This document shows positions 50,201 through 64,000 of a DNA stretch of 64,000 nucleotides, piece after piece. The position numbers were made by a program, and so were the translations under genes. Numbering within the stretch: the first letter of the stretch is position 1; the number at the start of each line of letters is the position of its first letter. The notes beneath the pieces are model-generated. The model saw nothing but the letters and a program-made list of their open reading frames with translations, had not been told where the DNA came from and did no database searches. Source of the stretch: Congeria kusceri (lineage: Eukaryota; Mollusca; Bivalvia; Myida; Dreissenidae); contig CM051038.1 of assembly GCA_027627225.1 (NCBI GenBank), forward strand, positions 43,001,348 to 43,065,347, in the 5' to 3' direction.

Positions 50201-53200
50201 GATGTTTTTAGAAAAATAATAACGTCAACCATCATACTCATATTGCAAACTTGATAAATCAAAGGAATTTGATCAGGTCATTAGACCGTGTTGCCCAAGA
50301 AAAGTTGACATCTTGGAAATTTATTGCAGAAATACAAGCTGTCCGCACGTGAATTGAAAATAAACGTCGACACCTCACGCAATTTAAATCACGTCATCAG
50401 TTCGTGAATCTAAGGATGTGAAAGTTAATAAATTGTAAATTGGAAATTGAATGGAACTGGCATCGCAAAAAGTTCATAAATCGTTGCTGCAATAAAATGA
50501 CAAATGACTTTCTTTGACTTTGAAAATTAATCAATCAATTTATCATGTTATTTCGTCAAAAATAAAATATATTATTACATCAATATACACAATATGTGTA
50601 GCTCGGACACATTAACCTGACCCTCGTGAACTCTATAATAATTACGCGCTCGAAATATTTTTACTCTTTTTGTCCGCGCACGTTTTGTTGATGTCATGAC
50701 TGTTTTTTTCAGCGAATACTATTAAATCGAATTGACTGGAACGTAAAGTAATAAATTCTTAATTTATTGTATTATACTAATAGAAAAAAAGAAACTGGAC
50801 ATGTTTTCAATGGGCATTTTGTATATTTAGTTAGATATTCATATAAATGAATTGGGTATCAAAACTTAGGTTATAAATTGAACTAATCAATAATTATAAT
50901 GCCACTAAAAATTGATCAATAAATAAAAAGTAAACGGCGGTGTTTAATCTTCGAAAACATCAAACACAAGTATAGTGGTCGTCTTTGCAACTTTAAAATC
51001 ACTAATATTTCGTTTGGATGACTTTAACATTTTAATATTAGTCAATTTGCAAGGGCATTAACAATATTGATTCCTACAGTGTATACCCTAAATTTTGATA
51101 CCAAATTCAACCATATTTAAATCTAACAACATATTAAAATACGCAATGAAAGCATGTCCAGTTTCTTTTTTCCATTAGTATATACTGCTGAATAAAGGTT
51201 AGTGTCAGGTTAATGTGTCCGAGCTATACTTTATGCAATCATCTTATCTCGTTTCCCATGGAAGGGAGACAACTACATCTACTTAGATAATCGAATGAAA
51301 CGCAAGTATCCAGCCTCTACACAAAGATGGGAAGCATTAAACCGTAGACTACTTTTGTCGAAATGCCAATTTTGGAGTCCAAGCTAGTTTTGTTGAACGT
51401 ACATATTTCGCGAAGAAATAATGTATTTACTAAGGAATGTATTAAATGAATAATTTTATTTATTTGCAAAAAATTCATAATCAAATATGAAACAATAAAG
51501 AAAATACGATATAAAGGCGAATAATATCGATTTAAACACTGTTTAACATCACTGTCATATTGCATCGAATTCCTTTTTAAGAAGCGCTTTAAAGGTAAAG
51601 AGCCGACAAACTTTGTGGCAGACAGACACACGGACTGACGGACGAACGTACTGATATACAAACTAAACTTCATGGGTCGTTTACTGATTCGCGGAGGCTT
51701 ACAATGTACTTTCGACAAAAAAATAGCCAGTATTTATCAACAGTAGTAGCTTAGGGTTTAATATCTCCGCACATAGACAGAACTGGTTCCGAGCATAGCT
51801 CGTATCCCTGCCGGCACGAAGTTCCCCGTGACCATGGTCAATTCACATGCGCGAAATAAAATCGTGGAAAAGCATATTACAATAACATGTGACATCAGTT
51901 TCTCGAAATATTAGTTGTGTATATAATGTAATATTCCTTTCCAATATGAACACATAAACATGATACCATAATGAATGAGTATATAGGGTCTAAATTTTGC
52001 GAATATATAACATATACGGAAAAACAGTTTGTCATACGTATAGTCCGACAACATTGACCTGGCACTCATGCATAATCCGTTCGTTTCCGTAACCTTTTAT
52101 ATAAATAGGAAAAATACATACAAGCAACCGCTCGTAACGGATCAATATACTAAATTTGAGTTTAAATTAATTTACCATATAATTCTAGACGTAGAATTAA
52201 ATGGTCGAGAGGTTAAGGCAGTAGCTTACGGATCGCGGAGTTACGGGTTCGATTCCGTTTTTGTACTTTTTGTTATTTGAATACAGCATTTCACGTTTCA
52301 GTTGCATTATCTTGTTATTGTATTGCAGATATATTACCTCCAACTAAAAATACAGCTGCAACGACAATTTCCTTATATTGCCCTGGAAAAACAATAATGA
52401 TTAAAATACTGATTTGAACATCATAACCGCTGAGCGAGCACTCTACCATTACGCTATCGTTCCAGATGAATAATGCGTGCCCAGATAACCGACTATATTA
52501 TCTTTAAAGCGAGAACCGTGTGAATAATGCATAGTATAGTACAGCGACGAATATCTACATAGCATGACGGAAACAAATGAATGCCAGGTCAATGTTGCCA
52601 GACTATATATGAAAAAACGTAAACAAATACCAAAAAGTGGATTTACCTTGTTTATAATAAGTATATATTATAAATGCAAGTTGATTTCGTTTTATAAAAG
52701 TTGTATTTATTATTTATTTTGGCTTGATATTCGTGTACACATTCATATACTTCAAACCCAGTTAAATACGATTATACATTGTGTCCATTTGTTTCAAAAT
52801 GCGTTGATTATTGTTTTAGGTTTCAGATTCTTTCAATCTCATTAAAATCATCTTCAGTCTGTCGCTACTATATTATATGCTGACTGGATTTGATGACTTC
52901 GCATTAGGGGACACATTCAGGTGACCTTTTCAGGAGCCAATCAAATTGTTGCCTTCAAAATGTTGTGGTATAAACTACAAAAACTATGCACGAAATTAAC
53001 GTGAACTTTGAATGTTTACTCGCCTAAGGTACCACTATATCCATTGTTATCCACGTGAAAATTAACTGTAAATGATTTATTCCCAAGGATAAGATGGAAA
53101 TGCATCAATTTTCAAAAACCGTGACCAAACATTGCTGTGCAAAAGGCAATTTCATTAGGCGCAGCATGGCTGATGTTTTATTGTTCGGAAGGTCATTTGA

Positions 53201-56200
53201 ACGCGACCTGTTATACGATGTCTTCAGATTCTAACAATGTTAGGATTAGATTTAATGAGATTGAGCTTCTTTCTGCAAGAAACTAATTCAAATACTAAAT
53301 TAAACACCCATCTTCTGGCGGATCAAGGTTACTATAACAAATGACTTCCTATCGCTAGTGAAACAAATCTGTCACCAAAAATATCACATGTCAATTTATA
53401 CATTTGCTAGCAAGCTAATACTTGTCTTAAACTACATTGGACAATCAAGTACACTTAATCAAATGGAAATTAAATTTGATGACTAATACTGAATATCAAT
53501 TATGTTGTCTAGAATATTGAATTCGTTTGTGAAAAAAGAAGATTAAAACTAATGTGTGTTACTAAAACTGGTATACATAAATATTGTTTAAACAATTTGA
53601 CTTTAGAAAAAGAGTAACACAACCGCCGAAGTTTATTATTAAAATATCCACACAAAGGATGAAATAACACAATCCAAAGTGAAATAGCAATATTGCAAAT
53701 AAAATACTAAACCATCGAATATGACCTGAAATGATCTTAGAAACAAACAGGATTTAAAAATAAACGGAGTTTGTGTGTATACAATATAATTCTTTAAAAC
53801 GGAATACTTGAATATATTAAGCGTCAACGACGTTTAAGCAATTTTACCATTGTTTACTTTTATAATTGGTTTTATGCAGACGTATTTCTGCGATCGTGTT
53901 TTATTGTTTTATCTTGTTTCATTTTACTGTTTCTCAATTGTAATTTAATTGTCATGTTTTGTGTTATATGGACGTCATTGTATTTTTGTTCAAATCTGTT
54001 ATGTCTGGGTCTGTAAAGAATCTTAGATATTCTACAATGAGAAAAGAATTCCTTAAGCCCCCTTCTCACTGTCCCGGTTTGACAACCCCGGTAAGTCCCG
54101 GTAAGTGATCCGGGCAAAACCCTGTCGAACCGGGAGAACAGCCCTGGCGCCATCGTGATCATCTTGGACGAGCCAGTATGATCCGGGTTGAACCATGATG
54201 ATCCGGCTAACAGCCCCGGATGTTTTAAAATGTTTAATACAACCGTGAGTCACCGGGAGTCAACGGGAAAGATATCAAAAACCGGCATACTCAGATTAAA
54301 TCCGGTGCAATGCCGGTACATTGCGGGGAAGGTCCGGGTCTCCACCCTCCCTCTACCGTAATAAAAACCGTAGTGTTGCGGTGTCATGGGAATGCGGTGT
54401 GAAACCGGCGTGTCACCGGCGCCCAACCGTGGTATGACGGGACGGTCCCGGCGGTCATCGGGACACCACCGGTTTCCAATCTAGGTTCACACTGGGATTA
54501 ACCGGGAAACACATCGATATACAAAGTATTTACATTTGGTTACATTTTTCAAATTCTATAAAAATTAAGATAAAATGTTTGATAAATTCTGTATAACGAG
54601 CTGTGCCGTATTATATGATATAATTTGTTAGATGGATACCAGTGAATCAAAGTTTTAATGCATAATAAAGTGTGTACGGGATATTATAATATTATGTTTT
54701 ATAACTTTTCATACATAATTCTAATGAATTCGCATACATAATAAAACGTATCACGAAGCAGTTGTTTTACTAGTAAATGAAAATTAATTTTAGTTATCCA
54801 AAGTAAGAAAGTTGACTTTTACCAGCAGGGACTGGTGTATTCTCGATTAATTTCTAAATAATGTTGCAGAATGTCATCATTACCCAAACGTGTTGATGTT
54901 TGTATTATTTTTTATATTTTATTTCATTATTATATATATATAAGTGCTTGAATTTTGCGTATTACTATGACAAAAGAAAATCCGCGTAACATAATTTCCA
55001 CTATCATATTGTGTTTTGATTTATTTTGGAAACATCATTATACAAAAACATAAAACAGCCATACTATCATCGGTTCTTCACATTTTGGCAAATATATCAT
55101 CATGATAAATGGTGCTATAAAAAGAAATAACTTCAAGACGAGATAATCAGACAGTGTTCCATAAAAACGATATCAAAACGTGATAACGCGACTAACGCCC
55201 GACCTATACTTTTATATTACCAAAGGTTGCAATATTTGTGTGTAAAATATGTTCTTTAAATGCGCTGGTTCGTGTTTGGAAGAAAAGAAATAAAAAGTGT
55301 AAAATGATTTTATTCACGGAAAAATATGTGAATAGGCGAATGTTGCAGGCACCAGTTTTGTACTCAAAACTATTTAAATGCGGGTTGTTGCATAATTGTC
55401 ATTCTTCATTGAAAATCACTTCTCAGGTAAATTATTAGTGGCAAAAGCGAGTAAGATACAGAAACATGTGAAAGTAGTAAACTTTCTGATATAAAATATG
55501 CCCCAATATAATTTCCTAATGCGAAATATTATTCCAAAATCAACATGCAAGAAATATATATATGCGATGTGTGTTGTGGGAATCCCGGGCTTATTGCACG
55601 TGCGTAAAGCGTCGTCCCGGATAAGCCTGTGCAGTCCGTACAGGCTAATCCAGGACGGCACTTTCCGCTTTAATGGTATTTTCTGTTTCACGTAAGTCTC
55701 TTCTAAACATAAATCCACTGAAGGCGGAATGTGCCGTCCTGGATTAGCCTATGCAGACCGCAAAGGCTAATCCGGGTGGACACTTTACGCACATGCATAA
55801 AGCCCGGTTTTCCCACGACACGCTATACATTATAGTTACTATAAATAAATATCTATGTACTGACCTTCACGCATGTGACATTATGGGGAAATTATTTATA
55901 AAAAAATTATATCATCTCAATACACTTGCTTTTGACGATGTTCAAATTAGGGTAATATAATTATATTCCTATGTTTCAAATGCTCATAGACTGTGAGCAT
56001 GATAGAGATTCGCAAAAGGTTATGATTTGAACAAAGAAAGTCGTGCTCGTGTGTGCTTTCTATTAATTAGTACGGTAAATATGTGCGCTTATCACTCTGC
56101 CAACCCGAAGCTAATAAAGGAACAATAACGCATGATTTGTTGTTATCCAAATCAGCTGAATATTATATTATTTGTGTTTTACTTACCAATCAATCATTGT

Positions 56201-58720
56201 TTTTATTCCCTGCATAGAAATACTTTCTACGGTTTAGTACGACAATTTAAAAAGGATAAGTGATGTTCTATAACATGGTTCACTAAATTATTAACTATCG
56301 GTTACGTCGCGCTTTCCTGTCTTTGGGCAAAGAATGTTGGTGACAACCTTATAAAAAATTTAAAGACGTTATAAGACGTGTAAAAAGAGAAACCGTGTGA
56401 CTACATGTAATCTTGAATCTGGTAACCGTATGACATATTTATTGGCATTGTTTCATTTGATATCCGACAAAGAGAAAAAGTTTCTACGCCTCGTACACAC
56501 TTGACGACGTGCTTTAGCTACATCACTGTCAAAAGCGTTTCGTGTTTGAACGACCGTATCATTAATTTGGTCGTATGGCTTCAGATGACGAAAACCACGA
56601 ACATCTATCTCGGTACTTGTTGTGTGATTAATTTTTGCTATGTCAAATAAATTGCTTGTCGGGCATATGCAGTACTGGATATCACGTATCCGCATTTAGC
56701 AACTATGCATGTTGCAATTATACTGAGAAAAGACATGTGCATGAAAAGTGTCAAACATAGCATTAAAATTCAATACAATGTTGAATGAATGTTTTACCAG
56801 TACAAATACTCGAATGAATCAAACTATTAACACTAATTTTATTTGTACAGTTTTTGTTATGTTTTTCACGTTATAAGCACTCCACTTTGAAATTAAACAA
56901 AGCAGTTGCTTTTGATTAGATCTACTTACAATTACAAATAGAACTAACACGAGCAATTTATGTAATGATAATATTAGCATTAATATTATATATGTTACTA
57001 TAAATAGTAACACATTTGTACAGGAAAAAATCAATAACAATAAGCTATCGTGCCAATACAGGCAGTTCCGGTTATTTGCAAGATCTCAGCAAAACTCACG
57101 TGTGCGTAATGACGCAATTTTTCATATGATATTTATTTCATTATTCCGAACTAATCGTATTGTGTCAAAAATCTACTTTAAAAATTAGACCGCTTTAAAA
57201 ACATTACATTGGAAGTTAAAAATTTTAAAATAAGCAAGATTCCCAACATGTTCATAGCATTTACAACGAGTATAGTGACGTCGATATATAGTGACGTCAC
57301 ATTTATGTTGTGTACACATTGAACAGTGACGTCACTTTTATATGTGTACAAGAGAGGCAATAATAACAATGGTATATTTAAAAAAAGCTTAAAGCCATCG
57401 TGGTAATACAGGTGTATGGTGCCAATATCCAGTTCCGGCACGGTTTTAAGCCCGAGTGCTAATGCAGGTTTGGGGTCCCAATAACCACTTCCGACACGGC
57501 TTTGCCGTTTAATAAGTTCTTAATCTAGTTAAAGTACTATTGTGTATATAGCCTCTACACCTGCAAGTTTAGCATTAAGGTGTTTTCAATTTTATTCAAG
57601 CCTGTCCCTGTTGGGATTTGCTTAATATCTGAAAAACGTAAACAATTTCAATGATCGTTGAATCATTTTGTCGAGCTTCCATGCACAGTGTTTAGTTCAA
57701 TCCCTTGTTGTCTGTAGTAATGGATTGAGTAACAATTTGTTGACAGAACACATCCACGGCAATTTAAATGTTAAACATTTCATGTTTAATGTTTTTTGAA
57801 GTAACGGTTGTGATGTCATTGAGCATTATGTACAGCAGTGAATGAGTAAAAAGTTCTTTAGCGGTAGCTCCAAGTTTATCGGCGTTTTAAGACACACGAT
57901 ACACTTGTTTTACTAAGTTACCAGGAAAATCTTTCTGTGTAAGATGAGGAATCAGCAATCATAGTCATTTTACTAAAATCATGACTCCAAACCATCCATG
58001 GGTAATTGTCAATGCAACCCTTGTACTGGGAAGCCGTGATCTGCAACAAGGGAATGCATGACTTGGTGATATCTTTTCGGAAAGCTACACCTTACAATAA
58101 CACATTGTCAGTCCTTTGTGTTCGACATTTGTAAGGTTCATAGAGTAAGCGCATTTAATGTTCGTATTCAAGTAGTAAAGGTGTAATTCAAGATGTTACT
58201 GTCATCGAAGAAATGCTAAGGGTATTGCTAAGTAATGTTTATTAATATCTGTTTCGAATCCAATCCAAACTGTAGTAAGAAATGAGCCATCAGAAAAAAT
58301 GACTATCAGAAAATATTATACTTGTACTTTGCTTGTTTACTCCATATTTTATTTAATGACTTTACCGTGATTAGCTATATAGCAAACCAGTATTGGCAGT
58401 CCATTTGCTTCATTTTATTAGGAAGAGAAGTTGATTGCTTTTTCCATACTTACCTTACCTTCATTGCATATTTTCCGAATCGGCCACTATCAGTCGTCAT
58501 ATGCCATATATCATCGGTAAGACCGTGAACGTATGTTAACTAAACACGAGCCTCTGTAGACACTGTACCATCTGCGAAGCTTACATCAAATAGTCAGTTT
58601 GCATGTTGTTAGTGAACTCGTTTGTTCACGAATACGTATGGCATTAATGAAGACCACAATTGGCTGTCATGTTAAGGTACAACGAGTATTGTTCAAATAT
58701 ACACGCATGCAATGAAGTGT

Positions 58721-58731
58721 GGGGGGGGGGG
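58721..58731 (+). repeat. Poly-G run in unit 2, G11
   Basis: Shorter form of 24193-24208; the difference gives the last three-base step in the macro-repeat offset. Confidence 0.9.
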
Positions 58732-61700
58732 CCATTACCGTTTATATTTCCCGTTGTATATTTTGTATAAGGTCAATTAGTTAATAAGAAAAAAATGCCT
58801 TATTATTCTTTTGGTTACGATAAATTTTGTACAATTATTCTTTGAACACCAAACCCATTGCACAAATGGTTGGTTTCGAATAATCACGTTAATACGTTTC
58901 GCTTTATATTGTTTGTTTTCAAAGAACACATTGTTACATAGTATTTAAAAAGTATGTCATTTCTATGGGTGAAAGAGAACGATTTGTGTCGATATAAAAT
59001 ATATATATTAACATTAGCAATAATAATTATTTTTTTTAAAAGTCACAATTTATAGTAAATCGGGTACGAACGTAATACTTTTCTGAATATCTCATATGCA
59101 AAACAATATATGTTTATTAAAAATGATTGTTAGGTTTTAAAGTTGTTGTATATTGTTTATATACGTATGGACAGACGCTAGATGAAAGACAGATAATATG
59201 TAAGCACAATGTTATAAGGATTTATGTCATAAGTGTATCGTTCGTTAAAGGGAGTAAATACTATTTTATATAGTTAAAATAAATGTTAAATTAGTATAAA
59301 AAGCTTAACTAAAGCCATTTCATAGTTGCCGTAAATAAACATAATTAAAGCATTGAACCATGAATATATTTTGAATACGGTATTGCATGTAAATAGTGGA
59401 CAGTCAAATTGCAACTTACCACTTGAAGTGTTGAATGGATATATAATACATATTTATGATCTTGTGGAGATGCAAATATTACAGTACAGATTCCCTGGGA
59501 GCATATGACACTTTCTGACCCCAATTTGGCAGACAATTATCTGTCTCCAAATAGCGTTTCCAAGAAGGTCGTTGTGTGTAAGTGTTTCAGATCGCCATCC
59601 TCTGGGAAATGTCTGAGGTTGTATGAAGTGTCACCATGTGTAATACGTATGCAATCAGCGTCTTGTCGGATAGCTAAACAGTGCATGGGTGGACTTTGCC
59701 TGAATACAATATTGAATTGCTTGCTAATAAATCATGTTAGCTTAATTATTATAACCTTCCATTGTATTAGAAACATTTTTTAATTATCTAAACAGAAATG
59801 CATATATCCTTCATTGTATTAAACAAAATTGTCAGAGAGGAGCAGATGTCATCAGATCACTGATGTTTAAAACTCATTAAGACGATTCGTGCAGCTGTAT
59901 AATAAAATGAAGCGTCCCTAGAGGTCAAGTCTAGGCATCTTCTTGTAGTCCGATTACCGACCATTCTTATTGAATTAGCAAGCAACTGAGGTTTGCTAGT
60001 AATTTAAACAAATGACATTTATATCGAATATGGCTCCATGAAATATGGATGTCGGTAAACAATCAAAGATTCAGTTGCTAAATAAAATGATTTTCTAGCG
60101 CAACATCAATTGCTATGACTATATGGTAATATATAATACCGTCCACAATCTTTTCTATGGATGGAAAAGCTACCCGAGGAATCGAATATTCGATCGAATG
60201 TTCACCATTCGTATAGTTCAAACACCGTTCGGATGTTCGCAAATTTGCATTGCTTATACAATCCTGATTGTATAAAGAATTTTTCTTATATCATAAAAGC
60301 AGTATTTCATAGGCACCGTATACTTATTTTTAAATAAAATGGTCCCGTAACATGTGTCATGCTGAGAGATATTGAATACAAGTAAACAAACAGCGTCAGC
60401 AGCCACTCGTCTAATCGCCATTTGTACACATTAACATTAGACAGTATGAAGCCATAACTGTTAACCGGTAATTACATCTCTGATTAAGGAGTAGTAACAT
60501 AACAACAAATGTGAATAACATTAGTGCGATAAGACATTGAGCAGTCATTAGTGCTATAAAATGTTGTTCATATTTGCCGTTTATAAATCTCAAGCGTTCA
60601 TTACATTGATAGAAATAAGTGCATTGAGGATTACTGAACAGAACAGATTATTGAAAACTTCTTGATTTAAAGAGAAATTAAAGACATACTTTAAGTTGTT
60701 AATGCTCAATACCATGCATTCAATAAATTAATATAAAGTGATATAACCTTGAAAATGCGATGATACCCAGTATTTAAGAACTGCAACATTATACCAAGTA
60801 GTTGCATTATTTTGACAAGGTAGGCTACACAGTTTAATTTAGTTACTAGTAATCTATGCAATATTCAATATTCGATTGAATGTAAAATTGCAAATATTCA
60901 AATACCGATATTGGTATTGGATGCCATCCCTGATATTATCATAACAAATAAGATATGTTATTTTTCACAGGAGTGAAAAGACATGTGTATCTGTTGTACT
61001 ATTATCTTTAAGATAATAACAAAAGTAACATCAAAAAATAGAACCATAATCTGAAAATAACAATGCACTTTCTTGATACCTTTGCTGCATCAGTTGTAAA
61101 CAGACGTTTTCATTACCAAGATTATTGTCAAAGACGAGAATGTACAGTTGCGGCCTGGTGAATACGAATGTTGGAATCACAGTGACATGAACAAGAACGG
61201 GAACAGACTGCTGAAGCCCATCACATTCGATTGCGAGCCGATACAACATATTGACTTGATAAATGATGTGCATATGTATTTCGACTACATATCGATATAT
61301 TTATTATGCGACTTCAATAACAATTCAGTCCTTAACCGTAAGATAATCAGTCATTTAAATAACTCGGTTGTTAGACATAACACATTGATTGACCAAAAGT
61401 ATCATGCGGCAACTTATCTTTCTTTATGAATTGGATTTCAACTCATATAGCAACATCATAAAAAACTATAAGAATAATAAAACACCAGAGTCATCACCAA
61501 CCGTTATTGACATATGCTGGTCCTTTATTTAATGCAAGTGACCAAGTGCCTATACAATGCAGGACAAAACGCACAACGCAACACAACACAAAACATAAAA
61601 ATGAACATAGCCGACACCAAATTACCACCACCAACTACTACTGCTACTGCTGCTGTTGTTGTATTGTTTGTGATTTCATACAATAAACTCATTAGTTTAT

Positions 61701-64000
61701 TTATTATTGCATTTAAATAAATGTTTAATTAAGAGCGTCGTTCGCAGAATCAGATGTATGTTTGAAGCTATGAATGTCGAGAAATGCATACATGACATTA
61801 TTGACTTTTGATGATATATTGTGTATAACTTTTCAGATACGTTAATTGGCGACATATTTTGTCAATACAAAGTCACATTCAGCACTTTGTCCGCGTGATA
61901 AATTAATGGAAACAATGTAACTACAATATACGATGGTGAAACTTTCAAAATGACATTCAATAACACACAAAAAGAGGTAATTGAATTCAAGCATCGATGC
62001 CTCTGCTTCTGGTTATTCAAAAGAAAGACGTTTGTCCTCAGCATTGGCCGAAGCTGCATCTGTGCAGCTTCGTATTTGACAGCAAATATCGAAGGTGCTT
62101 ACATTGAAAGTCAGCGATTACGCCAACGCATTCATTATTTACATATCTCATTATGAAAGTGATGTCACAACGAAAACCCGTTCCATTGTGTTGACCAAAA
62201 TTTAAATCAAGTTTGTTTCGAGTTTGTCGTGTTGAATAGAAGTTTGCTTAGGCAATATTTCAATTGCCTGCGTTTAAGAAAATTATGAAAGTTTCTTTAC
62301 TGCTGATGCAGTTGAAATTTCATTATCTTGTAGACCGACTAGTTTTTGATTAGTAAACTCCGCTTGTAACGATATTTAGCGGACAACAGGCTTTATATCG
62401 TTATATCCGAATATCGTTACATCTGAAAATAGGCAACCAAGCATGGGCATTCAAGAATATAACAGACACGCAACATCGAATTTGCATATAAATACATTTA
62501 ATGTAGAAGTATTATAATGAAAGAACATCAAGAAAAAAAATGAATAAATGTATGAAACTTAAATAAACAATCGGCATAATAATCAACAATTCCTACGATC
62601 TGGCCGAGACCATTGACACAGCATCGTTATATGCGATATATCGCTATAAGCGATATCGCTATAAGTGGAGTTTACTGTAGTTTTCGATTTGTTGTATTCA
62701 GTTTGCAGGCATGAGATTTTTAATATCTATATTACTGTGTATAACCTTTACATTGCCAACAGCTGTGATTTATTTGCCTTTGCATGTTCATTGTTTGTGT
62801 CACATGTGTACCATTTGTGCTTTACAGTGATGGTCATAGCAGGCCCATACATTAAGGAAGTATTGTGTCCACTGATCCAGTCCAGTAATGTTTTAATAAA
62901 AGTGTATTGAACTTGTTAACAATTTTTAAGTTTTATGTATGAAATCATGCTCGGCACAAAACATTTGTGCACCCGGGAAGCCTCGCGCTCAACTGTTTCT
63001 AAGCCTCGCGTGATAAACGTCATCTTTATCAAACACTCACCTATAGTCTCTATATATTTAAGTTATAGTTAAATGCACGTGTTTTATTCGTATAAAACCA
63101 ATGTGCGCCAACATTGTATACTATAGAGTACAAATATCAAATATAATGTGTACTGGTCATAATGTTTTATATTCGAACATACCACAGATAACCTTTTCCA
63201 TTTAAAAAGTCTTGATTAATCAATCAAAGTGTTACATAACTGAACGAATGGTTCCACTTTTTACAACAGAAAATAGTTTCAATAACTCCATTTATAGTAG
63301 CACATGGAATGGGGAGAATGGTTAGCTGAATATAATGTTTTCTTTGACAATTTCAAGGACAACAAAATAAATATACCTTCACAATTTATAAATTCATATA
63401 TCGGAATTCGATATATGAAGACAAGCGATTGTGACGCAACCAAATTCGGTTTTTTATTCACAAGGACTCAACAGTGCATTCTCACCCTATGACGAGTATC
63501 TTGATAAATAAAACGTCTGATTAGAACTGGTGCTGCTATGGTATCAAGGCAATTCAGTATTTAGAATATGGTCAGATTTTATTGAAGTTTACTCTGAAGA
63601 CTGTTTGTTATTTTCTTAACTGCAAGATTGTAACAGATAAATATTGTTTCACCCAGCAAACATGTAACATTCTTTATTGTGATAATATTGTAATATGGTA
63701 TTATAATTTCAAAAAAATATATCAAATCCAACAAAGTGCTTAGGTATATCACAATTAGCGAAAACAAACCAATTTAGAAAGATATATCCTGCCTAACTTA
63801 ATACCTTATTGGTAGATATGGTGTATTAATTAATTGTCAAAGAAACGAATTGCCATAGTTATTAATGTTGCGCTTCCAATTCTAGTTAGGTAGCAACACC
63901 ATCTTTGATTGTTATACCGACACCCATTTTTCATGGAGCCATATTCGATCTAAAGAGCATTTGTACAAAATATAAGCAAAATCCAGTGGCTGCTAATTTA

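Larger units (their letters stand above)
34537..64000. repeat. 34.5 kb tandem macro-repeat, copy 2 (truncated by window end)
   Basis: Near-identical direct copy of 1-29477. All features listed for copy 1 recur here at the offsets given for that copy. The largest differences are shorter poly-G runs (about 40501 and 58721), a shorter (AT)n run (47217-47244) and one G fewer near 44274. No rearrangement larger than 10 bp was seen between the copies. Confidence 0.97.

Overview
This is a eukaryotic, AT-rich, essentially gene-free window. I find no convincing protein-coding gene, no functional tRNA or rRNA and no CRISPR. Every open frame is short (148 codons or fewer), has no family I recognise, and several lie wholly inside repeats. 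The palindromic MITE with GCCTGTGCAGTCCG-type modules, tRNA-derived fragments, TA-flanked foldback elements and poly-G/TCA simple repeats look like bivalve mollusc DNA. From memory of repeats common in bivalves I would guess a dreissenid-type clam or mussel; that assignment is inference only.

The dominant fact is a tandem macro-repeat. Bases 1-29477 recur at 34537-64000 with a period of 34,536 bp, shrinking in steps to 34,523 bp. By eye I find only about nine single-base differences plus length changes in two poly-G runs, one short G run and one (AT)n run. The window therefore holds about 1.85 copies of one 34.5 kb unit. Bases 29478-34536 are seen once. The near identity could mean a very recent tandem duplication, an array or circular molecule, or an assembly duplication.

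Inside one unit there is a second, much older layer of structure. Direct repeats: 30-960 with 7205-8060; 1240-3150 with 20620-23290; 2790-3280 with 4230-4700. Inverted repeats: IR-1 pairs 27080-28430 with 33365-34836, and IR-2 pairs 23290-25590 with 29335-32330. IR-1 runs without a break through 34537, so that coordinate is not the duplication junction. The arms differ by insertions: a 327 bp MITE in one IR-1 arm, and a nine-copy 56 bp minisatellite in one IR-2 arm where the other arm has a single copy.

Layout of unit 1: 1-5950 old direct repeats, a 96 bp duplication and a tRNA-like fragment; 5950-8060 poly-G, 38 bp and 34 bp tandem repeats and a SINE-like repeat; 8330-10005 two copies of a TIR element around a split tandem duplication; 10138-10500 a 42 bp tandem repeat and a promoter-like segment; 11359-12962 TCA microsatellite, truncated MITE, (AT)n and a second SINE-like copy; 12963-16072 featureless; 16075-18077 two related TA-flanked MITEs, the second carrying two tRNA-like sequences; 19545-19985 a GC-rich repeat; 20620-23290 the second copy of the old direct repeat, carrying the palindromic MITE and a cluster of CRE palindromes; 23290-34536 the nested inverted repeats. 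Unit 2 repeats this order.
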